Of a stretch of DNA of 10,943 nt, positions 1 through 6,496 are shown piece by piece. How positions within the stretch are numbered: position 1 is the stretch's first letter; each line of letters begins with the position of its first letter. A program made the translations under genes and the position numbers. The stretch is from positions 1 through 10,943 of the forward strand of contig NW_020169406.1 of NCBI RefSeq assembly GCF_000988165.1. The letters are read 5' to 3'. Source of the stretch: Vairimorpha ceranae (Eukaryota > Microsporidia > Nosematidae). Below the pieces are notes generated by a model that was given only the letters and a program-made list of their open reading frames with translations, did not search any database and was not told the DNA's origin.

Positions 1-425
1 TTTTTATAGTAAGTTCCCCAAAGTTCGTAGATTCGCGAGCAAATTTTTTTTTGATCATCATTAAGTGTGTTAAACCATTGGGGTAATTTTGACGAAAGAT
101 TAACTTTAACAAGCGCATCAGAAGGCTCTTTAAAATGAAGATTCTTGATTTTCTGAAAATCCTCACGTAAAACATCAAATTTATCCAATTTATTGTCTAA
201 AAAGTCTTGTTTAAGTTCTTCTATAGTTGTATTATGACGTTCTAAAAATTTTGATATAGCAGAATTTAAAGTTTTAAAACCACATTTTAATTCTAAATTT
301 ACGTAACTTTTTGAGTCTGTATTACTATCTCCAAGTATGTTTAATAAGCATATTGCATTCTCGTATACTTTTTCGTTTGCTAATAAACAGTTAAAAATAA
401 CAAAAAAATTCCAAAACATATACAT
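1..425 (-). CDS. Secreted or lumenal hypothetical protein, 5' part only
   Basis: This minus-strand frame is open without a stop from ATG at 425 to the left edge (141 complete codons), so the C-terminus lies outside the window. A second in-frame ATG lies at 419. I prefer 425 because a CCCC block (432-435 on the minus strand) sits 6 nt before it, the spacing used by other genes here. The N-terminus is strongly hydrophobic (MYMFWNFFVIFNCLLA, then NEKV), which looks like a cleavable signal peptide ending near residue 16. The rest is polar and probably helical, with Cys at about 24, 48 and 129, a possible N-glycosylation site (NTT, about 65-67) and the segment LPQWFNTLNDDQKKICSRIY near 114-133. 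I do not recognise the family. Start and reading frame are secure; function is unknown beyond likely entry into the secretory pathway. Confidence 0.8.
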   Translation of the reverse strand, partial: MYMFWNFFVIFNCLLANEKVYENAICLLNILGDSNTDSKSYVNLELKCGFKTLNSAISKFLERHNTTIEELKQDFLDNKLDKFDVLREDFQKIKNLHFKEPSDALVKVNLSSKLPQWFNTLNDDQKKICSRIYELWGTYYK

Positions 426-994
426 ATATATGGGGAAAGAAAATTTATATTTATATAAAATTTAAATTTTTAATAAAAATTGAAAAATATGATTATTGAA
501 AAAAATCAACTAGCAACTAATAATTGCATATTTATTTAACATTTTTATTAAAAATTTTGATAGTTAAATTAACATTTTTTTGTAGGATGAGATATGAAAT
601 TGTATAAATATTTTAACATGAATTTTATACTTTATTCTACTGTACGGATCATTGATGGAGATTATTCTTGATCATTTATTTTTCTATTTTTTAAAAAATT
701 TTTTAATAAATGTAACCCAAGATCAAAAAAGAATAAATATTAAAATAAATAGAAATAAGGTTTTTAGGTAAAAATATATATATTAATGTATAATTTTTAA
801 AATTTCAATTTTTAGTTCTTTGACTGACACGGCAAGAATTATAATTATTTTGATTAAAAAACAAATGTTACATGAGTTAAAATTTATATATGTTTTATTA
901 TAGAACAAGTCAAAGTTTAGTATGATAAGTAAAAAATTTAAATATGTAATTGTTAAACATAATTATTTGTATCTTCTTTTCAGTATAAATTAAT
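426..994. other. Intergenic stretch with one imperfect hairpin
   Basis: No supported gene on either strand. It is nearly pure A/T with frequent stops in all frames. The only structure I see is an imperfect inverted repeat: TTATTC (662-667) with GAATAA (731-736), TTGATC (668-673) with GATCAA (721-726), and ATTTATT (674-680) with AATAAAT (705-711). In such AT-rich DNA part of this may be chance. Confidence 0.5.
432..435 (-). promoter_or_regulatory. CCCC start-proximal signal of the left-edge gene
   Basis: The minus strand reads CCCC followed by six A/T bases and then ATG at 425. This matches the microsporidian CCC-type motif just upstream of start codons. It is the only run of C in the surrounding AT-rich stretch. 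Confidence 0.6.
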
Positions 995-1782
995 CTAGAT
1001 ATTACTTTTTCTGAGTGTTTCAAGCCACTGCTTTAAGTCATTTTCATTATGATTACTTTTTTTCTGCAATGTCTCTTTAACTGTCAACAGATAAGCTTTC
1101 CGTGAAACCTCCCAGGTCTTCCACCTGTGGTTAAACAATATTCTACATAGTTTCTTAATATATACCTGTTTATTAGTTCAATATTTTCTATTTATCCTAA
1201 ACAATTTCTTCCCTTTGCCAAAAAATAACCTTAAATGCTTCTTGCTAGACTGTTCATCCTTAATTGAGAAAAGATCTATTCATAAGAATAAAATACCAGA
1301 GTTGGTTAATTCATCTCAAGTAGAAGAGGATAGAGCTAAGATGATCTTTGAAAATATTCAAAATATTAAGACTTGTCCTATAATCAGAAAATTTCTCCTA
1401 GTAAGGATAGAATTTATTGAGTAAATAATAATACGTAGATACATTCTTGTACAACATAAAATTAGACCCCATGTCTCCTCGGAGTAATCTTAAATAGAAG
1501 AATGCTACAATGTAGCAGGAAGAATAGCTATGTAATTAGCAGTTAAAGTTAAACAAATTTGATCTGAGAAGGGATTGGCTTAAAACTGCAAATTATGCCG
1601 TAGCATTTCGCTGCACTGAGTTGTGTTTTTAAATGATATATTGAACTGGGCATCAAGCTACAACCATGCTGATCGCAGGTCTTAGTCTTGCATGACTGAT
1701 AAATATTAATTAATTCTAGAAGGGTTCCTGTCTTCCTACAAGTAAATCCCTGATGGTATGCTGGTGTGTGTCGACGATTATT
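995..1782 (-). pseudogene. Broken coding remnant, minus strand (unrecognised, Cys-containing)
   Basis: This block is visibly richer in G and C than its flanks, and two stop-bounded minus-strand frames inside it look like protein. Frame 1782-1549 gives 77 residues with no ATG at its upstream end. It holds Cys at 15, 31, 36, 41, 60 and 65 and a CKTKTCDQHGC cluster at 31-41. Frame 1177-995 gives 60 residues ending in a polar helical stretch (QWLETLRKSNI at the C-terminus). The piece between them is interrupted by several stops in every minus frame. I read this as a decayed gene or transposable-element ORF with the N-terminal piece at high coordinates. Against that, a plus-strand frame is open over 1095-1424, and a GC island with small palindromes could instead be a structured RNA gene. 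No family is recognised. Confidence 0.4.
1503..1517. repeat. 15-bp palindrome in the GC-richer block
   Basis: TGCTACA, one central A, then TGTAGCA: a perfect 7+1+7 dyad. It lies in the gap between the two minus-strand coding remnants. Confidence 0.5.
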
Positions 1783-1793
1783 TTATTTTGAGT

Positions 1794-1830
1794 TTGGTGT
1801 TGTAGAAGCTTTCTTAGATGACAATAATTT
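1794..1830. repeat. 37-bp direct repeat, copy 1
   Basis: Begins TTGGTGTTGTAGAAGCTTTC and ends AGATGACAATAATTT. It matches copy 2 at 1891-1927 with only a few substitutions, start-to-start distance 97 bp. A shorter related piece (AAAGCTTTCTTAGGTGA) lies near 1954-1970. The T-rich DNA between copies also contains a partial TTTGGTGTC match. Confidence 0.7.
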
Positions 1831-1890
1831 ATTTTATTTTTTTTTGTGGCTTTTCTTTGGTGTCCCGTTAAATTTTAATTTTTTTTTGTT

Positions 1891-1927
1891 TTGGTGCCGT
1901 AGAAGCTTGTTTAGATGACAATAATTA
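1891..1927. repeat. 37-bp direct repeat, copy 2
   Basis: Begins TTGGTGCCGTAGAAGCTTGT and continues TTAGATGACAATAATTA. It is the diverged partner of 1794-1830. The pair sits directly upstream (on the minus strand) of the coding remnant at 995-1782, so it could be a terminal or promoter repeat of the same decayed element. The rest of 1931-2224 is A/T-rich with no gene that I can support. Confidence 0.7.
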
Positions 1928-2224
1928 TTTTTTTTTAGTTTTAAGTTCTCTATAAAGCTTTCTTAGGTGATTTTGTTTTAAATTAAACTCAAAATTTATT
2001 TTTTTTAAAAAGTTCTACGCACTAGCTCTCAATATTTAATCTATTCGAAAAAATATTTTATTCCTTGCATAGAAAAGAACAAAAATACAAGGTTTATTTT
2101 AAATATTTCTTTACTAAAATTGTGCTTTAAAGAAAAGTACAACAGTAAATAAATCTATTTATTTTATTTTTTCACATAACAATAATATATCCAAATAGAT
2201 TTATCTCATTTATAAAATATTATT

Positions 2225-2494
2225 CTAACTTATTCTTTTTATAATTAAAGTATAATCACATGTTTTATCTTCATTAATTTCTACAATTTCTACATTATAT
2301 TCAAAAACAAGTTCTTCACTGCCTTTTATAACAATATTTCCTTTTTTTATTTTCTCGTGTAATTTACAATTAATCACACTATCAGTATCAAGTGTTTTAA
2401 TTGCAATTATGTTATTTATATAGAAATATAAAATATAAGCCTTTTTATAATTTTCAACTTGACATAACCGTTCTTTTTTACAAATATTTTTCAT
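2225..2494 (-). CDS. Small conserved-looking hypothetical protein, 89 aa
   Basis: The 89-residue frame starts at ATG 2494. A CCC block (2504-2506 on the minus strand) lies 9 nt upstream, supporting this start. The protein begins with a basic Cys-containing segment (MKNICKKERLCQ), then alternates hydrophobic and charged residues in a way that suggests a small beta-rich fold (YILYFYINNIIAIKTL at 20-35, GNIVIKG at 52-58, LVFEYNVEIVEI at 62-73, YTLIIKRI at 81-88). Predicted soluble; no signal peptide or transmembrane span. It is divergently paired with the 78-aa gene at 2518 across 23 bp, so the two are probably transcribed from one shared promoter. I considered ribosomal proteins eL22 and eL38 and found no convincing match. 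Function unknown. Confidence 0.8.
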   Translation of the reverse strand: MKNICKKERLCQVENYKKAYILYFYINNIIAIKTLDTDSVINCKLHEKIKKGNIVIKGSEELVFEYNVEIVEINEDKTCDYTLIIKRIS

Positions 2495-2517
2495 TTATTA
2501 GAAGGGATATTAGAATA
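2495..2517. promoter_or_regulatory. Shared 23-bp divergent promoter with one GGG/CCC block
   Basis: Only 23 bp separate the two divergent ATGs (2494 minus, 2518 plus). The single G/C block, GGG at 2504-2506, lies 9 nt from the minus-strand start, where it reads CCC, and 11 nt from the plus-strand start, where it reads GGG. Both polarities are accepted versions of the microsporidian start signal, so one motif appears to serve both genes. Confidence 0.65.
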
Positions 2518-2754
2518 ATGGGCAGAAAAACTAGAAAAAAGAGAAGTCATCTTAGTAATGATCCTCTACTAATTTTGAAATGTTTAACAGACAAAATTTC
2601 GTCTAATAAGTTAAATACTAGTGCAAAAACAGAACTTTATAAAATGTATATTTTTACAGTTTTACAACTGGCAGATGATAAAATATCAGGATATATATCT
2701 CCATTAACAGAAGAACTTATTAAAAGACTGGGTTTGTATTTTAATAAAATGTGA
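2518..2754 (+). CDS. Basic small protein, 78 aa; possible MHF2/CENP-X-like histone fold
   Basis: I start this gene at ATG 2518, not at the upstream extension of the frame. The GGG block is 11 nt before it, and a longer form would overlap the neighbouring gene and begin without ATG. The N-terminus is a basic cluster (GRKTRKKR, 2-9) that could be a nuclear localisation or DNA-contact tail. The rest looks all-helical: helix about 14-28, a long helix about 35-53, and a C-terminal helix about 61-76 (SPLTEELIKRLGLYFNKM at the end). Length and helix order (short, long, short) resemble MHF2/CENP-X, a DNA-binding histone-fold partner of MHF1/CENP-S. This is pattern inference, not a match I can prove. 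An AATAAA lies at 2743-2748, inside the last codons. Existence is well supported, function is not. Confidence 0.75.
   Translation: MGRKTRKKRSHLSNDPLLILKCLTDKISSNKLNTSAKTELYKMYIFTVLQLADDKISGYISPLTEELIKRLGLYFNKM
2743..2748 (+). terminator. AATAAA inside the 3' end of the 78-aa gene
   Basis: A canonical AATAAA precedes the TGA stop (2752-2754) by 3 nt. This is consistent with the very short 3' UTRs of microsporidian transcripts. Confidence 0.4.
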
Positions 2755-2796
2755 ATTTTGTAATGGATAAATTTTTTATTTGTTAAATTTTTATTA

Positions 2797-2799
2797 CCC
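2797..2799 (+). promoter_or_regulatory. CCC start signal of eS24
   Basis: The plus strand reads TTACCCTTAAATG: CCC, four bases, ATG at 2804. The layout is almost the same as at 5717 (TACCCTTTAAATG on the minus strand), which makes the start choice firm. Confidence 0.7.
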
Positions 2800-2803
2800 T
2801 TAA

Positions 2804-3205
2804 ATGTCTGCCAACTGCGAATTGGAAATTTTACTTCAAAAGTCTAATGAACTACTTAGCCGTAAAGAACTTAATCTTAAAATTCATCATGAGGAATCTG
2901 CTGTGCCACCAAAGAAAATTATTACTGAAAAACTTAGTAAACTTTTCCAGACGAAAGCTGATAATATTATTGTTTACGATATAACTAATTGTCCTGGTAC
3001 TCATTCTTCAATAGGTAAAGTTAATATTTACAGTAATTTGGATGATTTAAAAAAGGTTGAAAAGTCTTATATGGTTACTAGAAAAACAGGAGAGGCTACT
3101 TTACGTAAACCTAGAAGAACTAGAAAGGACGAAAGAAAAAAAGCTTATAAGAGATTTGGTACAGTAAAAAGAGCCATGAAGAAGGCAGAAAGAAAGAATA
3201 AATAA
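2804..3205 (+). CDS. RPS24: 40S ribosomal protein S24 (eS24)
   Basis: A structural protein of the cytoplasmic small ribosomal subunit. The 133-residue length is typical for eukaryotic eS24. After a short variable N-terminus, [21 protein letters not shown] (residues 15-35) is the family's opening strand-turn with its R-K and the P before the first helix. [13 protein letters not shown] (37-49) is the conserved helix. NIIVYDI (54-60) and the glycine/serine loop [14 protein letters not shown] (65-78) correspond to the family signature. The tail from about 93 is strongly basic ([13 protein letters not shown]), as expected for rRNA contact. The start is fixed by the CCC block at 2797. The gene converges on the 833-aa gene with 10 bp between stops, and AATAAA motifs overlap its stop codon, so its transcript should run into the antisense gene. 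No intron is visible. Confidence 0.95.
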   Translation: MSANCELEILLQKSNELLSRKELNLKIHHEESAVPPKKIITEKLSKLFQTKADNIIVYDITNCPGTHSSIGKVNIYSNLDDLKKVEKSYMVTRKTGEATLRKPRRTRKDERKKAYKRFGTVKRAMKKAERKNK

Positions 3206-3206
3206 A
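3197..3206 (+). terminator. Overlapping AATAAA signals across the eS24 stop
   Basis: Two AATAAA hexamers (3197-3202 and 3201-3206) overlap the TAA stop at 3203-3205. On the opposite strand AATAAA-like sequence also surrounds the stop of the convergent gene (3216-3218). Poly(A) sites must therefore lie in or beyond each other's coding ends. Confidence 0.45.
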
Positions 3207-3215
3207 ACTAATTTA

Positions 3216-5717
3216 TTATTTATTTAATTTATTGAAATTAGCAAATCTACTAAAAGCATTGGGCTTTGTAACTTCTTCTGTTTGTTCAGTATTTTTTATT
3301 ACTGGTATAGAACTTCCATTGTCAGTCATTTTTGTAAAATTGAAGTTAGGAGGATTAACATTTTGATACATTATGTGAGGTTCGTTAAATATATTATTTC
3401 CAGTGTTATTTATAAATGGCTCTGCTTGAGGAATAGCTTGCACATTATTACAATATTGCGGTTGTTCATCTAATTGGAATGTACTATTAGAATTATTTTC
3501 TACTTCATTTTTCTTTAAGGTAATTTTACATAAATTGTCAAAATTAGTAATAAGATCAACTTCAAGATTACAGATTTTATTTTCTTTTACTTCTGGCTTG
3601 TAATTTATATTATTTTTAAAATCAATAATTCCATGGTTGTACACAAATGGTATATTAATACGACTTTTTGCATTTATTTTAGTATCAAAATATTTAATAC
3701 TATTTTTTATATATTCATAATCAACACTGTTGTCTAATTGTAATACATTAATCATATAAAATAATTTATCTTTCATATCTGTTTGTAAATTATCTAGATT
3801 CTCTAGCTTTATAATATTATTGTAAAGTGTGCCTAATTCAGTATCTAAATTAAATTTAGGAATCCTATATTCTGAAATATTAAATTTATTAACTTTAATA
3901 TTCTTAATATTACAAATAATTTTTTCTGTTGAAGCTTCCAAAAGATCCTTGTTTGACTTGATTTTTTGTTCATCATCACTGATAAAATTTTCATATTTTT
4001 TATCGTTATTTATAATATTTTTATTAAACAAATCTACCATTTTAGACGCTGCTTCGTCTTTTAGATTTACATTAATTTTTTCTGACTTTTTATCTACATC
4101 CATTGTATTACTTTTATTAAAAACAGGAAAATCTATTTCGCTACTTTTATTATTTACATCTTGTTTGCTAACTTCTAAATCTTTTGAATACGAAGAAACA
4201 TTTTTTTCACTTACATCAGATGATTTCTTTTCACTAAAAATATTAGTTTTACTAAAAGTGTTAAAACTAAACACGTCACTTTCTTTTTCTTTATCTCCCA
4301 TTTCAAAAGAAGATATTATGTTTTTATTAACAGAATTATTCGTATTTGAATCTTTAGTACAAACAGTATTATCAAACACAGTTGTATTTTCACCCGCTTC
4401 TTTTTTATTTGTATCAATCACATTTTGGTTATTTTTTATAGTATCAAATATGTTAACAGCATTTCCTCTATCTACATTTTGGCTAGCTTTTGTCAAAAAA
4501 CTATGTACCATACTACTTAAATTTTTATTATTTAAATTCTCCTCTGGTACATTTGTCTCAGATATTACTGCCATATTACTTAGCATTGTTTTATTGTTAA
4601 TAAAATCTTTTTGCTCAGTATCATTAAGATTCAATTTAACATCACTAGTATTCAATTTAAAATTACTTAAATTTGATTCAACATCACTAGGATTTGATTC
4701 AATTTTCGGAAAATTTTCAAGCAAGCTGTCTTCATCATATAATTGTTGCTCAGTACTAACAGTATTATCCTCTTTTATTGAAGTATTATCTATAATATCT
4801 TTTAGTGTATCATCCTCTTTTATTGTAGTATTATCTATAACATCTTTTAGTATATCATCCTCTTTTATTGTAATGCTATCTATAACATCTTTTATTGTAT
4901 CATCCTCTTTTATTGTAATGTTATCTATAACATCTTTTACTGTATTATCCTTTTTATTTGCATCACTAACACACAAATTGTGTACATCAGAATGGTTTTC
5001 TATTTCATCTGTAACATCTTTAAAGATATTATTACTAAGTGAACCTATAAATTTTTTAAATTTAAATTCCTTATTTTGATAATCTTTATATTTATAATAA
5101 ATAATATTTCCTTTACAATCAATTTGTGTAACCATATATTCATTACTATCTAATCCTCTTACATACAAAGGATTTCCCTGGTCATCACATAAAACAAAAA
5201 AGTCTTCATTTAAAATTTCTTCTAACTCATCATCAAATACAGAAATTGTACTTGATTTATCATTTACAAGTATTATATACTTATCTTGTACAACACAAGA
5301 ATAGTAAAATACTTCAGTAGTATTTTCAAATTCAATATCACAATATTTAACTGTATTTTCACTAGTAATTTTTTTATATTCAATTATATTATCATCAATA
5401 CTAATTCCACTGTCTAACAATTTTTTTTGATTTATGCTATCATTATTTTTTTCATTATTTATGCACCCCGGTTTGTTTGTTATAGTAAACAAATTGAAAT
5501 CTAAAATATAAAGTGTTGTACCATCACTTAATAATAATGTATTATCCTGTTTAGTAGCCTGTGTTACAGAATATACTATTTTTGTATTATTAAAAAGTAT
5601 AAAATCATCATATATTATAATACACACATCTTTAAAAGTGTATATTCTTGAAAATGATTTAGAAGATAATTTTATTTTTATTGGTGTATTATTTATTTTT
5701 TCTAGAATCTTAATCAT
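3216..5717 (-). CDS. Large acidic protein with beta-rich head, repeats and F-rich tail, 833 aa
   Basis: The start ATG at 5717 has a CCC block 5 nt upstream (5723-5725, minus strand). Residues 1-220 are rich in short beta strands separated by polar turns (for example CIIIYDDFILF 32-42, NTLLLSDGTTLYILDF 59-74, KYIILVNDKSSTISVFDD 146-163), like blades of a beta propeller. Residues about 230-600 are low-complexity, Asn/Ser/Asp/Lys-rich, with two in-frame repeat arrays (257-320 and 341-368). Residues about 605-735 look folded again, with helices near 628-660 and 664-678. The tail (745-833) is Asn/Pro/Gln-rich with spaced Phe (NFNFT 791-795, AFSRFANF 821-828), and FSFNTF occurs at 483-488. This order recalls Nup159/Nup214-type nucleoporins, but there is no FG dipeptide, so that is speculation. 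The long plus-strand frame at 3829-5079 is its antisense shadow. Confidence 0.9.
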   Translation of the reverse strand: MIKILEKINNTPIKIKLSSKSFSRIYTFKDVCIIIYDDFILFNNTKIVYSVTQATKQDNTLLLSDGTTLYILDFNLFTITNKPGCINNEKNNDSINQKKLLDSGISIDDNIIEYKKITSENTVKYCDIEFENTTEVFYYSCVVQDKYIILVNDKSSTISVFDDELEEILNEDFFVLCDDQGNPLYVRGLDSNEYMVTQIDCKGNIIYYKYKDYQNKEFKFKKFIGSLSNNIFKDVTDEIENHSDVHNLCVSDANKKDNTVKDVIDNITIKEDDTIKDVIDSITIKEDDILKDVIDNTTIKEDDTLKDIIDNTSIKEDNTVSTEQQLYDEDSLLENFPKIESNPSDVESNLSNFKLNTSDVKLNLNDTEQKDFINNKTMLSNMAVISETNVPEENLNNKNLSSMVHSFLTKASQNVDRGNAVNIFDTIKNNQNVIDTNKKEAGENTTVFDNTVCTKDSNTNNSVNKNIISSFEMGDKEKESDVFSFNTFSKTNIFSEKKSSDVSEKNVSSYSKDLEVSKQDVNNKSSEIDFPVFNKSNTMDVDKKSEKINVNLKDEAASKMVDLFNKNIINNDKKYENFISDDEQKIKSNKDLLEASTEKIICNIKNIKVNKFNISEYRIPKFNLDTELGTLYNNIIKLENLDNLQTDMKDKLFYMINVLQLDNSVDYEYIKNSIKYFDTKINAKSRINIPFVYNHGIIDFKNNINYKPEVKENKICNLEVDLITNFDNLCKITLKKNEVENNSNSTFQLDEQPQYCNNVQAIPQAEPFINNTGNNIFNEPHIMYQNVNPPNFNFTKMTDNGSSIPVIKNTEQTEEVTKPNAFSRFANFNKLNK
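4614..4697 (-). repeat. Four 21-bp in-frame repeats (7 aa each)
   Basis: Inside the 833-aa gene, residues 341-368 read SNPSDVE, SNLSNFK, LNTSDVK, LNLNDTE. These are four diverged heptads following S/L-N-x-S/N-D/N-x-E/K. They lie 20 residues after the 15-residue array and probably lengthen a disordered linker. Confidence 0.7.
4758..4949 (-). repeat. 45-bp tandem repeats, four copies plus 12 bp, coding
   Basis: Inside the 833-aa gene, residues 257-316 are four units of 15 residues: DNTVKDVIDNITIKE, DDTIKDVIDSITIKE, DDILKDVIDNTTIKE, DDTLKDIIDNTSIKE. A partial DNTV follows at 317-320. The units are also conserved at the DNA level, so the duplications are fairly recent. Each unit alternates KDVID and TIKED blocks. 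Confidence 0.9.
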
Positions 5718-5722
5718 TTAAA

Positions 5723-5725
5723 GGG
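5723..5725 (-). promoter_or_regulatory. CCC start signal of the 833-aa gene
   Basis: The minus strand reads TACCCTTTAAATG, with CCC 5 nt before ATG 5717. Confidence 0.7.
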
Positions 5726-5804
5726 TATAATATTTTTTAAATTTAGAAATGCAACAAGAATTAAAATGTTAGCACTTATTTTTTTAATATTTGTGAATTA
5801 TCTT

Positions 5805-5852
5805 ACAACTGGTACATTAATTTTTATAACAACTAGTACATTTATTTTTATA
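5805..5852. repeat. 24-bp tandem duplication
   Basis: Two adjacent 24-bp units (5805-5828, 5829-5852) differ at two positions: ACAACTGGTACATTA in the first against ACAACTAGTACATTT in the second. They lie in the spacer upstream of the 833-aa gene. Confidence 0.8.
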
Positions 5853-5893
5853 AATGTAAGTATGCTTGCAGAAATAAGGATATGTTTATAATG

Positions 5894-6012
5894 TTCTGTC
5901 AAATAGATCAGATTTAATGTTGTTGTGACATCTCAGATGTCACTGTATTCTTTATATTGTATTATTAAATTATCCTTAACTTGGATATGTCTTGTAAATA
6001 TATTTGACAGAA
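5894..6012. mobile_element. 119-bp inverted-repeat element, MITE-like (tentative)
   Basis: The ends are a perfect 12-bp inverted repeat, TTCTGTCAAATA (5894-5905) and TATTTGACAGAA (6001-6012). They enclose a 19-bp dyad at 5925-5943 (GTGACATCT, central C, AGATGTCAC). No coding capacity and no clear target-site duplication. It could be a small non-autonomous element, a structured transcript or a recombination scar. The rest of 5853-6480 shows no supported gene. Confidence 0.4.
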
Positions 6013-6486
6013 ACACTTTACAATAACTTTTTTAAATTAAATTCATGCTTTTATCCAACAATATTTAATAAAGTTCTTATTGTTTAGCAAAAATTGTTTG
6101 TTAAATTTTGTATTAATTTTATTAAAATATTGTTTGTTCTATAAGTTAAGTGTACAAAGATAAACATGATTTGTTAAGAAGTTATACATACCAAAATAAA
6201 TAAAACTTGTAAAGAAGGTTTAATATTTACTTACACTTCATATATTTGATAAGTTTTAAATGCTTCTTCTGTTATTTTCAGCTTAGAATGATCACATCTA
6301 CCTTAAGCTGTTATTTAGTTATTTTTTTAAATGCTTCAGTTCAGTCATCTATTATACGCTCTGGATGTAACCACGATAGTAGACAATTATAATACAGCTA
6401 TATTAAACAAGAAGTTATTTTCTGATATTATTTATATTTAACTAACGTTAAGACTATTTATTTAATTTTGGTCTAACATCTTTTTA

Positions 6487-6489
6487 GGG
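6487..6489 (+). promoter_or_regulatory. GGG start signal before the 60-aa ORF
   Basis: GGG followed by TTAAATA and ATG at 6497, a 7-nt spacer within the range seen for other genes in this window. This is the main reason to take the small ORF seriously. Confidence 0.4.
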
Positions 6490-6496
6490 TTAAATA

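Noticed and set aside
662..736. Long imperfect hairpin as a mobile element
   Set aside because: Arms are interrupted and almost pure A/T, so chance is a reasonable explanation. Noted within the intergenic entry only.
1158..1180. Possible branch-point and 3' splice site (ACTAATAAACAG, minus strand)
   Set aside because: It sits just before the 60-residue minus-strand frame, but no matching 5' splice site or credible upstream exon could be found, and the block is already disrupted.
1095..1424. Plus-strand frame open for about 110 codons
   Set aside because: No ATG near its beginning (first ATG near 1341). Its first part is antisense to a more protein-like minus-strand frame. Kept only as an alternative reading of the broken block.
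1430..1770. Ribosomal RNA or RNase P RNA candidate in the GC-richer block
   Set aside because: I looked for universal LSU, SSU and RNase P core strings and found none; a short AGAAGGGATTGGCTT stretch is not enough.
2401..2517. N-terminal extension of the 78-aa gene by 39 codons
   Set aside because: Begins without ATG and overlaps the divergent 89-aa gene. The GGG block and the ATG at 2518 give a better start.
3282..3473. 63-codon plus-strand frame
   Set aside because: Lies wholly antisense within the 833-aa gene and has no start signal.
3829..5079. Long plus-strand open frame of 416 codons
   Set aside because: It is antisense to the 833-aa gene and its Ser/Leu/Phe/Ile composition is what Asn/Lys/Asp-rich coding sequence gives when read backwards. 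No start signal.
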